Source of the DNA: Flavobacteriales bacterium UBA3364
Lineage (GTDB): Bacteria; Bacteroidota; Bacteroidia; Flavobacteriales_F; PHOS-HE28
DNA length: 9,029 nucleotides
Direction: 5' to 3'
NCBI GenBank assembly: GCA_002360495.1
Contig: DEQO01000073.1
Span: forward strand, 25,219-34,247
Below, piece after piece: positions 1-5,746 of the stretch. The notes beneath the pieces were generated by a model, which saw only the letters and a program-made list of their open reading frames with translations, was not told the origin of the DNA and ran no database searches. Within the stretch, counting starts at the first letter, position 1. Each line of letters begins with the position of its first letter. Made by a program: the position numbers and the translations under genes.

Positions 1-218
1 TTGGGCACGTGGCGCTCGATCAAGGCGTCCAGCTCTTCGCCCACGGCACGCTTCCAGCCAGGCATGGCGGCGATGAAGGCCTGTACCGGAGCGTTGCCAT
101 CGCCTTTCGCGATCTGCGGGTTGCCGCCTGCAAGTAGTTTCACCCTCGTCGGTGCCCCAGACTTGGCGGTGCGCCTAATGGGGACTTTCTTCGTTGTGCC
201 GGATTTCGTTTCGGCCAT
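1..218 (-). CDS. DUF1801 (YdhG-like) domain protein, N-terminal part, cut by window edge
   Basis: The minus strand reads open from an ATG at 218 to the left edge, giving 72 residues with no stop. The first ~35 residues are basic and low in complexity (MAETKSGTTKK...). They are followed by a segment, PVQAFIAAMPGWKR then ELDALIERHVP, that fits the start of the DUF1801/YdhG-like fold, where a V-x-A-[FY]-I-A helix leads into a second helix ending in P. The gene at 837-1259 carries the related start SVDAFIAKQ. The biochemical role of this family is not established; the proteins are small and cytosolic. The ATG lies inside the CCATGG at 215-220, only 34 nt from the preferred start of the divergent acetyltransferase gene. 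The plus-strand reading frame over this stretch (from TTG at 1) has no family resemblance and is treated as a shadow. The C-terminal part lies outside the window. Confidence 0.72.
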   Translation of the reverse strand, partial: MAETKSGTTKKVPIRRTAKSGAPTRVKLLAGGNPQIAKGDGNAPVQAFIAAMPGWKRAVGEELDALIERHVP

Positions 219-252
219 GGACCGAAGTAACGGACATCCGGTCAACGATCCA

Positions 253-798
253 ATGCTCACGACCCATTTTCCGGAATTCCCGGTGCTCACCACCGAACGA
301 CTGGTCCTTCGTGCATTGGAACCGTCGGATGCCGGGAGGGTGTTCGCCATGCGGTCGGACTTGCAGGTCATGGAGCACGTGAACAGACCCTTGGCGACCA
401 GCTTGGCCGATGCGGAAGCGCTCATCGACCTGATCACCCAACGGGGTGCCGCTGGTGAAAGCGTGCAATGGGCGATGACCTTGCCTGGGAATGATGCATT
501 TGTCGGCATCATCGGTTTCTGGCGGATCGAGAAGGAGCACCAATACGGCGAACTCGGTTATATGCTCGCTCGGGAACATTGGGGTAACGGCTACGCCAGC
601 GAGGCCATCGCAGCCCTGATCCCCTTTGGTTTTGGCCCGCTAGGCCTGCATCGCATCGAGGCCATCACTCGGCCGCAGAATGCAGCCTCCATACGTGCCT
701 TGGAGAAGAACGGCTTCGTGCGTGAGGGGTATTTCAAGGAGAACGTCTTCTGGAATGGTCGGTTCCATGATTCCATGCATTTCGGTAGGCTTGCATGA
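253..798 (+). CDS. GNAT family N-acetyltransferase, RimJ/RimL-like
   Basis: A 181-residue protein with the layout of RimJ/RimL-type acetyltransferases, which move an acetyl group from acetyl-CoA to an amine such as a protein N-terminus or a small molecule. It opens with the family signature LTTERLVLRALEPSD (residues 12-26). The acetyl-CoA pyrophosphate loop is at 99-118 (GELGYMLAREHWGNGYASEA, with the W-G-N-G-Y-A turn at 110-115). Motif B is at 142-154 (QNAASIRALEKNGF), where N143 and the KNGF turn are typical. Length matches the family. The frame stays open upstream to position 1, but that stretch reads better as the divergent DUF1801 gene. I therefore take ATG 253, which sits just before the conserved signature. 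ATG 217 would overlap the opposing start codon. No clear ribosome binding site is visible. The substrate cannot be told from sequence. Confidence 0.88.
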   Translation: MLTTHFPEFPVLTTERLVLRALEPSDAGRVFAMRSDLQVMEHVNRPLATSLADAEALIDLITQRGAAGESVQWAMTLPGNDAFVGIIGFWRIEKEHQYGELGYMLAREHWGNGYASEAIAALIPFGFGPLGLHRIEAITRPQNAASIRALEKNGFVREGYFKENVFWNGRFHDSMHFGRLA

Positions 799-836
799 AC
801 TTCGGGAACGATCTTAGTTGAACAACGACCAAAACA

Positions 837-1259
837 ATGGCCAAAGCAGAGCTGAAGACCAAGGAGAACGACGCGAGCGTGGATGCGTTCATCGCGAAGC
901 AGACAGAGGATGTCGCAGCGGATTGCCGCACGATCATGAAGCTGATGAAGAAAGCCACCGGCGAGGACCCGAAGATGTGGGGACCCAGCATCGTGGGCTT
1001 CGGCAAGTACGCCTACAAGTACGAGACAGGCCGCGAAGGGGAGTGGATGCTCACCGGGCTCAGCCCGCGCAAGGCCAACATGACGGTGTACATCTTCAGC
1101 GGGCTGGACAAGGCCGAGGCGCAGTTGAAGAAGCTCGGCAAGTGCAGCACCGGCAAGGGCTGCCTCTACTTCAAGCGCTTGAGCGATGTGGACCCGAAGG
1201 TGCTGGAGGACCTGATCGTGAAAGGGGTGAAGGGCATGGAGAAGATGCGCGTTCGCTGA
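837..1259 (+). CDS. DUF1801 (YdhG-like) domain protein
   Basis: A 140-residue cytosolic protein of the DUF1801/YdhG-like family. Recognisable parts are the first helix SVDAFIAKQ (residues ~14-22), the second helix with KLMKKATGEDPKMWG (~38-52), and the strand-rich core TGLSPRKANMTVYIFSG (~79-95). The end, from GKCSTGKGCLYFKRLSDVD to the helical GVKGMEKMRVR, has the late family pattern of G-K-x-C-L-Y-F-K followed by a two-helix tail. Family function is unknown. It starts 38 nt after the acetyltransferase stop on the same strand, so the two may be cotranscribed, and it converges on the lipoprotein gene with only 9 nt between the stops. An alternative frame over 818-1552 is Arg/Gly-rich with no family resemblance and is a shadow. 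Confidence 0.88.
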   Translation: MAKAELKTKENDASVDAFIAKQTEDVAADCRTIMKLMKKATGEDPKMWGPSIVGFGKYAYKYETGREGEWMLTGLSPRKANMTVYIFSGLDKAEAQLKKLGKCSTGKGCLYFKRLSDVDPKVLEDLIVKGVKGMEKMRVR

Positions 1260-1268
1260 GCGCGGGCT

Positions 1269-3122
1269 TCACTGGGCCATCGGTCGTGTGCCCACCAGGT
1301 ATTTGGTCACCTTCCACGTGGCCTTCTCGGCAAGTTCCTTCAGCTCCGCGTAGCGCGCGGCCTGTTCCTTGTTCAGCTTCTGCTTATTGGACAGGGCCTC
1401 CAGTTCCTGCAGTTCCTCGGCCTGCCTGTCCTCTGATGGCGCGTGGAAGGAGCGGCCACCGGATTCCACCAGGTAGAAGGCCTTGCGCGATGCGTCGTGG
1501 ACGTACTTGTCCGTGCTGGTATACTTCCACGCGCTGCCACCGAACTGGGTGATGACGAGCGTATCCGCACTGATACGGATCCCGCTGATGCCTTCTTCCC
1601 CGATGGGGTCGTGGAAGCCGCCGCTCTTCTTGTCGGGCAGGAAGCCTTGCAACAAGTCGTGCAGCACGAAGCGCCCACGGTCCGGTGCGGTGAAGGCGAT
1701 GAGCAGGTCCCGAGGCCCGTCGTCCGCGGCATTGGTGAGCACGAACACATGGTCGTCCGCACCATCCCGGTCCAGGTCGCCACTGGCTGCCTGTAGTACG
1801 CGGCGGTCCGCCGGTATCAGTTCGCGCACCGAATGCCAGCTGAAGGGTCCTCGGTCGTTCACGGCGTGCTTCTCCACCCAACAGCGGGTAAGGTCCATTG
1901 CACGGCGACGGAGTTGATAGCCCTGCTTCAATTCGCCGTTCTCATCAGCATCGGCGGTTCCTTCCACCACGGGCTCATACACGAGCGTATCGCATCGGTA
2001 GGCCATGGTATCCACCTCATCGCGCAGCGTTTCGCGGTATACGCTCTCCACGAGCAACTGCCCGTACGGGTTCAAGTAGATGCACTCCTGCACTTCGTAC
2101 TGACCATCGCCAAAGGTGGAGGCCAGCGTATCCACCCCCTGCAACTGCCCCATGCGGTCGTAGGTCAACCACAGCAGGTCATGGTCATCGTCGCGCTCGC
2201 AGAGCAGGGTGATGCGCAGGCCGTTGTCGAAGGGCAGCTTGTCGCCGAAGCGCAACGTGGCGCCCGCGTATTTGCCCGAAGTATGCTGCATCAGTTCGGT
2301 GCGTGCAGCGTCGTTCACAAGTAGCCGGTCCATGTTCTCGGGAGTCCGACCGGGGCACAGGCGTTGGTTGCGGCGCAAGGTGTACCGGTCCCAACCACCC
2401 GGTGGCGCCGGAAGCTGACTTGCACCATCCGCCACAGGGGAAATGCTGATACTGCTGTCCGGCACGAGAGCTTCGGTCGTTATCAGGTAAGAGATCGAAG
2501 GGCTTTCACATGGTACAGGATCACCGTTCACCGTGCAGCCGTTCACGAGGTGGATATGGCTGCTCGTGATGCTCACCACTGAGCTATCGCGTGTGCGGTG
2601 ATCATGCTGCACGCCCTTGTCATCGAACTCCCATTCGAAGTTGTCGAGCAGGGTGGTCAGGCTTGCGTAGGTCAGTTGCTCCAGGTCGATGAGGTAAAGG
2701 TCGACCTGGAGGTATTCGTGCCCCCGGGTGAATTCCGTGGTCCGCTGCTCCGCGATCAGGAAACGGCCATCGGACGTGATGCGCTGCAGTTCGAAGTGGT
2801 TCTGACGGTCCTTGAACAGCGGAAGGGCATAGGCGAGCCACTGCTCACCCGATCGTTTCAGCAAGGTCGCGTTGCCGTCGACCAAGGGCTCCTCGGGCGT
2901 GCTGATGGTCCGCGTATCCGCATCCACCACAGGGTCGGTGCGCTTTAGGAGCACAACGTCGGCGGCGCTGCGCAGCACCTGCGGCGCTTCCAGCGGCACG
3001 AAGGGAATGCGGTCCTTCGGCGCCGATGTGGCACAAGCGCTCAGGGCCGAAAGAAGCAGCAGGAAGAGGATGGCGCGCAAGGTCGAAGGCAATAACGGTA
3101 CAAAGGTCGCTTCAAGGCTCAC
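1269..3122 (-). CDS. Large lipoprotein with FG-GAP-like segment and C-terminal coiled coil
   Basis: From the GTG at 3122 this is 617 residues. Residues 16-30 form a lipoprotein signal: R16, a run of hydrophobic residues, then lipobox L-S-A-C with C30 as the acylated cysteine, so it should be exported and lipid-anchored. The middle is beta-rich and unrecognised. At 448-457 GDLDRDGADD is a DxDxDG loop of the FG-GAP/EF-hand kind. It is followed by a DLLIAF strand, a GGFHDPIGEEGISGIRI segment and ITQFGGSAWKY (~525-535), an order seen in secreted Bacteroidota and proteobacterial proteins of unknown function. Residues ~565-600 are charged and heptad-like. The start is uncertain. GTG 3122 overlaps the upstream TGA (GTGA), suggesting coupled translation. 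TTG 3092 would give a shorter signal, and ATG 3164 would overlap the upstream gene by 46 nt. It is last in a three-gene minus-strand run. Function unknown. Confidence 0.8.
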   Translation of the reverse strand: MSLEATFVPLLPSTLRAILFLLLLSALSACATSAPKDRIPFVPLEAPQVLRSAADVVLLKRTDPVVDADTRTISTPEEPLVDGNATLLKRSGEQWLAYALPLFKDRQNHFELQRITSDGRFLIAEQRTTEFTRGHEYLQVDLYLIDLEQLTYASLTTLLDNFEWEFDDKGVQHDHRTRDSSVVSITSSHIHLVNGCTVNGDPVPCESPSISYLITTEALVPDSSISISPVADGASQLPAPPGGWDRYTLRRNQRLCPGRTPENMDRLLVNDAARTELMQHTSGKYAGATLRFGDKLPFDNGLRITLLCERDDDHDLLWLTYDRMGQLQGVDTLASTFGDGQYEVQECIYLNPYGQLLVESVYRETLRDEVDTMAYRCDTLVYEPVVEGTADADENGELKQGYQLRRRAMDLTRCWVEKHAVNDRGPFSWHSVRELIPADRRVLQAASGDLDRDGADDHVFVLTNAADDGPRDLLIAFTAPDRGRFVLHDLLQGFLPDKKSGGFHDPIGEEGISGIRISADTLVITQFGGSAWKYTSTDKYVHDASRKAFYLVESGGRSFHAPSEDRQAEELQELEALSNKQKLNKEQAARYAELKELAEKATWKVTKYLVGTRPMAQ

Positions 3123-3541
3123 TCCTCCAGGTAGAACTGCGTGGTGCGGCAGATCAACCCGCACGGGGTCTCATGCGCTACCGCCAAGCCACGCCGGCCA
3201 TCCGCCAGGCGGAACGGAATGACCTCGGACCAGCCGATGATCCGGTCCGCTCTGTGGGCCATCACGCTTCCATCGCCGCGAGTGATCATCGCGAAGCCGC
3301 CGTGGAGGTCCTCTACCCACACTTGGCGGTAGTGGGCCGTCGTGGTGTCGGTGTCGACAATAGGCTGCTCCCATCGTAACCCTTGCCTGAAGTGGCGGTA
3401 GTCCGCGCTGTCCGACGCGATGGCGAACCCGTCCGGACTGATGTACGGTACATGGAGGGTCGATGGCGGTACGGTGTTCTGGGCGCTGGTATGGCACGCC
3501 AGGAAGAGTGCGATGAGGTTGGGGAGGTGTCTGTAGCGCAT
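3119..3541 (-). CDS. Small secreted protein, paralog of the gene upstream
   Basis: A 140-residue protein with a signal peptide at ~1-20 (MRYRHLPNLIALFLACHTSA, then QN). I do not recognise a named family. The mature part aligns with the neighbouring 143-residue protein. A 32-residue stretch beginning DSA and ending YR-x-VW matches in length without gaps. This is followed by a shared GG, an RGDG turn, a GR, a P-x-GL and an aromatic/acidic C-terminus (FYLEE here, WFFERK there). A cysteine in the signal region (C16) has no clear lipobox, so I expect a soluble periplasmic or secreted protein. It lies 25 nt downstream of its paralog, and its TGA overlaps the GTG of the large lipoprotein gene, so the three are probably one transcript. 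A role as a binding or accessory protein of the lipoprotein would be a guess from context alone. Confidence 0.75.
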   Translation of the reverse strand: MRYRHLPNLIALFLACHTSAQNTVPPSTLHVPYISPDGFAIASDSADYRHFRQGLRWEQPIVDTDTTTAHYRQVWVEDLHGGFAMITRGDGSVMAHRADRIIGWSEVIPFRLADGRRGLAVAHETPCGLICRTTQFYLEE

Positions 3542-3566
3542 AGCTGTCCGGGACTGAGGGGAGCCA

Positions 3567-3998
3567 TTATTTCCGTTCGAAGAACCAATAGTGGAAGCGC
3601 ATCAAACCTGTGGGCGGCTCCCAGTCCACCACAGCATAGCGCCCGCCATAGAATCGCGGGCAGCATACCGGCACGGTGAATCGTTTTTCGGGCGGATCCT
3701 TCAGGAAGGTGGCCAGGTCGGTGCCGTCGCCGCGGCTCAGCCAGGTGCCGCCCTCGCAGGTCACCTCCCACACCAGCCGATACTCGCCCAGGTCGGGCAG
3801 TGGACCGATGTCCAGCGTGGTCTTCGCCATGGCCGCGCCGAACTGCGCGAACGTGGCACTGTCGGCCGGGCTCTGCTGCATCTGCCCTGCCAAGCGTTGG
3901 AAGGGGTAAGCCGGATCAGCGGCCATCCATTCCGCGAGCGACTGGGCGTTTGCGGGCAGGGTAGAGGCGAGTACAAGAAAGGAGATGAGCAGGCGCAT
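3567..3998 (-). CDS. Small secreted protein, first gene of three-gene run
   Basis: A 143-residue protein. The ATG at 3998 is preferred over an in-frame ATG at 4088 because it directly precedes a clear signal peptide (MRLLISFLVLASTLPANAQS, cleavage likely after NA or AQ). The longer form would put a polar 30-residue stretch before the hydrophobic core. The mature protein has a helical N-terminal part (AEWMAADPAYPFQRLAG) and a strand-rich C-terminal half with EYRLVW, RGDG, VPVCCPRFYGGR and VVDWEPPTGL. It carries three cysteines, including an adjacent C-C pair that the paralog lacks. No named family is recognised. It is the first gene of a minus-strand unit continuing into its paralog (25 nt gap) and the lipoprotein. 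No TAnnTTTG-type promoter was found in the 110 nt upstream. Confidence 0.76.
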   Translation of the reverse strand: MRLLISFLVLASTLPANAQSLAEWMAADPAYPFQRLAGQMQQSPADSATFAQFGAAMAKTTLDIGPLPDLGEYRLVWEVTCEGGTWLSRGDGTDLATFLKDPPEKRFTVPVCCPRFYGGRYAVVDWEPPTGLMRFHYWFFERK

Positions 3999-4108
3999 CA
4001 CCGGAGCGGTACACGGCAGGTGGGAACGGGTTCGATCGCGGGGCGGCGTTGGAGCAACACGGTGAATGTGACCAAGGTCTGAGGTCATACCTCCCGTAAG
4101 AACGGCGG

Positions 4109-4157
4109 AGCCCTGGCGATGAGCCAGGGCTTCGTCATTCGGGGGTGCCTGCCCCCG
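4109..4157 (-). terminator. Double hairpin downstream of the KOW gene
   Basis: Two hairpins follow the KOW gene stop on the minus strand. The nearer one pairs CGGGGG (4140-4145) with CCCCCG (4152-4157) around a 6-nt loop and begins 20 nt after the stop. The farther one is a perfect 9-bp stem, AGCCCTGGC (4109-4117) with GCCAGGGCT (4123-4131), around a 5-nt loop. Neither is followed by a real T tract, so classical Rho-independent termination is not certain. They also lie upstream of the gene starting at 3998, so a leader or attenuator role is possible. Confidence 0.5.
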
Positions 4158-4176
4158 GGCTACCGCACGCGGCCGC

Positions 4177-4371
4177 TTATTGGGTTTGAACGATCACGTT
4201 CCTGCCCAGCGTCTTGAAGCGCACACCGTTCGCCTGCACCACGGTGATGGTCAGGTGGCCGCTCTTGCTGATATTCAGGTCGCGGGCGATGCCGCTCTTG
4301 CCCTTGTGCGTGCCGGCGATCACGGAGCAGTGGTCGCCATCCTTCAGTTGCGGGGTCTTGGGGGTTGGCAT
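4177..4371 (-). CDS. Small KOW-motif protein, L24-like fold segment
   Basis: A 64-residue basic protein. Residues 11-37 fit the KOW motif (DGDHCSVIAGTHKGKSGIARD: G-D before the first strand, the invariant-type G in VIAGTHKGKSG, then a hydrophobic strand). This is the RNA- or protein-binding turn found in ribosomal L24, NusG and related proteins. A second strand pair, GHLTITVV and VRFKTLGRNVIVQ, completes a small barrel. It is much shorter than ribosomal L24 (about 100 residues) and lies outside any ribosomal operon, so it is an orphan KOW protein rather than rplX. ATG 4371 is taken because it directly precedes the conserved part; ATG 4392 would add seven residues of no recognisable kind. Upstream on the minus strand, CATATTTG at 4390-4397 resembles the Bacteroidota -7 element TAnnTTTG with one mismatch, but no well-spaced -33 TTTG was found. 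It is followed by a double hairpin. Confidence 0.75.
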   Translation of the reverse strand: MPTPKTPQLKDGDHCSVIAGTHKGKSGIARDLNISKSGHLTITVVQANGVRFKTLGRNVIVQTQ

Positions 4372-4452
4372 GGGTCGATGGTAGCAGGGCAAATATGTGC
4401 ACCATGGATCGCAAGTCCTCGTCTGCTGGGTCGTGTCGTTACCCCACTGTGC

Positions 4453-4490
4453 GCGTTGTCACCCTGAGCGGAGCCGAAGGGTGGCAACGC
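4453..4490. repeat. 38-nt REP-like inverted repeat at the edge of the RAYT remnant
   Basis: Two 13-nt arms, GCGTTGTCACCCT (4453-4465) and AGGGTGGCAACGC (4478-4490), are reverse complements except for one position that still pairs as G-T in RNA. They flank a 12-nt loop (GAGCGGAGCCGA). From general knowledge, the core CACCCTGAGCGGAG..GAAGGGTG resembles an intergenic repeat dispersed in many bacterial genomes, including Bacteroidota. That identity is from memory and was not searched. The right arm overlaps the first three codons (W-Q-R) of the decayed transposase. Confidence 0.75.
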
Positions 4491-4595
4491 AATTATTGGG
4501 ACCGCGTGATCCGCGATGACGCCGAACACGAACGCATTGCGCAATACATCGCGGACAACCCGGCGAATTGGAAGAACGACCGGATGAACCGGTGA
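4482..4595 (+). pseudogene. C-terminal remnant of a REP-associated tyrosine transposase (RAYT)
   Basis: An in-frame stretch of 37 codons plus TGA encodes WQRNYWDRVIRDDAEHERIA followed by QYIADNPANWKNDRMNR. This is the characteristic end of Y1-type RAYT proteins: the W-Q-R-N-[YF] turn, the aromatic/D/R-[IV]-I-R-D helix, and the ERI..YI..NP.NW finish. The N-terminal HUH domain, which includes the nicking chemistry, is absent. The sequence before 4482 is an inverted repeat and then unrelated DNA. The remnant therefore cannot act as a transposase; it is the 3' scar of an element or of a recombination event. Its last 14 codons, including the stop, form repeat copy A. The intact RAYT gene starting at 8704 is probably a relative, but its C-terminus lies outside the window, so identity cannot be measured here. 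Confidence 0.8.
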
Positions 4596-4596
4596 T
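4554..4596 (+). repeat. RAYT-end element, copy A (43 nt)
   Basis: The element starts GACAACCCGGCGAATTGG and ends AACCGGTGAT. It encodes DNPANWKNDRMNR plus stop in the remnant frame. It carries a short hairpin ACCGG-ATGAA-CCGGT at 4579-4593, whose last base is the first base of the TGA stop. It matches copy B at 33 of 43 aligned positions and copy C at 35 of 43 (by-eye alignment). Confidence 0.75.
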
Positions 4597-4627
4597 GATG
4601 GGCGGGGATTTTCCCGAACCAGCGTGC

Positions 4628-4670
4628 GACAACACCGCCAATTGGAATGGGGACCAGTTCAACCGGTGAT
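4628..4670 (+). repeat. RAYT-end element, copy B (43 nt, solo)
   Basis: The element starts GACAACACCGCCAATTGG and ends AACCGGTGAT, matching copy C at 38 of 43 aligned positions. It still reads DNTANWNGDQFNR plus stop, but the sequence just upstream does not resemble a RAYT, so it is a detached tail. The hairpin (4653-4667) has one mismatch in its left arm (ACCAG). It lies 11 nt past the end of the T9SS cargo gene on the opposite strand. Confidence 0.75.
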
Positions 4671-4680
4671 CGCATTTCGC

Positions 4681-5559
4681 TCACTCCTTTACGACCCTGC
4701 CGATCCACGCACCAACATGTAACGTGTAGTGGCCAGGTGCCAAAGGACCGAGGTCGATGGCTGTACCTGGCTGTGGCCGCTTGGCCTGGAGTACGGTACG
4801 ACCCAGTCCATCGCGCACCTCCATCGTGCCATATGCAGGAGCACCGCCGAGGTGCACAATGCCAGTGGTGGGGTTCGGATAGGCCGATGGTTGCTGCGTG
4901 TTGGCATCGGTCAATTGGATCGAAGTGCTCAAGGACCCGCAACCATTCACCAGCAGGAGAGCATCCGGTTGCTCGTACTCGTTCAGGCAGCTGAACTCCT
5001 CGAAGAACTGGCACAATTGCCCGAAGAGCCCCGTGCTGCTGCCGATCCCTTCAATGATGAAGCGACCCGGCAAGCCAAGATGATAGCGCTGTCGCGGTTC
5101 GCTGTCCAGCATCACGGTATCGATGTCCGTTACACCGAGGCCGATGCCACAATCGCCCCAAATGCCCAGGGTGTTGGAACCGATCGTCAGGTTGAAGTCG
5201 TAAAGCAGTAATTCGTTCGGGTAACCATCGAAGTACACGTACCATTTATTCGCGGTTTCATCCGCACGGATCGCGCCCAGATAGCGGTCCAAGGGCAAAG
5301 CGACCGCAGGGTCCGATGATCCCAATACACTGATGCTGTCCACGCCGAGTTGGTGGATCTTGGTGTAGGCGAGCTCTTCGATGAGCGTGTCGCCGTCTGC
5401 GGCCAGGGTGAAGCTGCTGTGGTGCGCGTTAAGCCCATCGTAAAGCCAGAATTCCTCATACCACACCGCATCGCTATTAACGGCGATGGCTTGCGCCATC
5501 GCACCTGTGATGCTCAGGATGAAGCCACCCAGGAATGCCAAATGGAAACGTGTGGTCAT
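4681..5559 (-). CDS. Secreted protein with T9SS type A sorting domain
   Basis: A 292-residue protein. Residues 1-23 form a signal peptide (MTTRFHLAFLGGFILSITGA, then MAQ). The C-terminal ~67 residues (from 226) are a type IX secretion sorting domain: the opening A-Y-P-N-P-T-T-G, the middle MEVRDGLGRTVL, and the closing LAPGHYTLHVGAW followed by a short basic end. Cargo with this domain crosses the outer membrane through the T9SS, and the domain is then usually removed as the protein is attached to the surface or released. The region between (24-225) is rich in D, G and aromatic residues, with cysteines in GDCGIG, QLCQFF, FSCLNE and NGCGS that could form disulfides. I recognise no catalytic family there, and many such Bacteroidota proteins are uncharacterised. 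The gene is divergent from the beta-propeller gene, with 187 nt between the starts. Confidence 0.85.
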   Translation of the reverse strand: MTTRFHLAFLGGFILSITGAMAQAIAVNSDAVWYEEFWLYDGLNAHHSSFTLAADGDTLIEELAYTKIHQLGVDSISVLGSSDPAVALPLDRYLGAIRADETANKWYVYFDGYPNELLLYDFNLTIGSNTLGIWGDCGIGLGVTDIDTVMLDSEPRQRYHLGLPGRFIIEGIGSSTGLFGQLCQFFEEFSCLNEYEQPDALLLVNGCGSLSTSIQLTDANTQQPSAYPNPTTGIVHLGGAPAYGTMEVRDGLGRTVLQAKRPQPGTAIDLGPLAPGHYTLHVGAWIGRVVKE

Positions 5560-5746
5560 GTGGGCAAGTTATTCGGTGCGCTACTTGGAGCGTTTGAATT
5601 TGGGGGTATGGAGTGTATCCGGCAGTGAACGGTTGAATTGGTGTGTGACCAACGGTTGCCATTCTCTGTTCGACATGCACCACTTCTCGACCTTAGCGAT
5701 GGGCATCGGTGGCGAGGCCTGCACCTTCGCCATCGAACACCATGTC
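5560..5746. promoter_or_regulatory. Divergent intergenic region between two T9SS cargo genes
   Basis: These 187 nt separate two outward-facing start codons and must hold both promoters. I looked for the Bacteroidota pattern TTTG-N~19-TAnnTTTG on both strands and found no convincing full match. TTTG occurs twice close together at about 5593-5604 on the plus strand, but nothing suitable lies downstream of it. The plus-strand frame stays open through the region from 5486, but its translation there looks non-coding. No hairpin of note was seen. Confidence 0.4.

Larger units (their letters stand above)
4372..4680. other. Gene-free interval packed with transposase-derived repeats
   Basis: Between the start of the KOW gene and the end of the T9SS cargo gene lie 309 nt without an intact gene. 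In order they hold about 80 nt of unremarkable sequence that would include the KOW promoter, a 38-nt inverted repeat (4453-4490), a RAYT C-terminal remnant (4482-4595), a short hairpin CGGGGATTTTCCCG (4603-4616, one G-T pair), and a second RAYT-end element (4628-4670). The open frame that starts at ATG 4365 runs through the inverted repeat into the remnant; its first ~39 residues have no family character, so I do not treat it as a gene. Confidence 0.7.

Noticed and set aside
1250..1268. Terminator between the convergent genes at 1259 and 1269
   Set aside because: Only short GC self-complementarity (CGCTGAGCG) in a 9-nt gap; no stable stem or T tract.
818..1552. Long plus-strand open frame of 244 codons
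   Set aside because: It overlaps the DUF1801 gene in another frame, is Arg/Gly-rich, and runs into the antisense of the lipoprotein; it has the composition of a GC-rich shadow.
1384..1881. Minus-strand frame of 165 codons inside the lipoprotein gene
   Set aside because: Arg/Pro/Gly-rich alternative frame of a well-supported gene with a signal peptide and a recognisable domain.
4365..4481. ATG-started gene leading into the RAYT tail
   Set aside because: The first ~39 residues are coded by promoter-like DNA and the inverted repeat and show no transposase character; only 4482-4595 matches a RAYT.
4628..4670. CRISPR-like repeat array at 4554-4670
   Set aside because: Only two copies, with 31 nt between them and 10 mismatches; the similarity is explained by transposase-end codons.
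5486..5746. Upstream extension of the beta-propeller frame
   Set aside because: The 87 extra residues overlap the start of the divergent gene and precede a perfect signal peptide, so the frame is open by chance.
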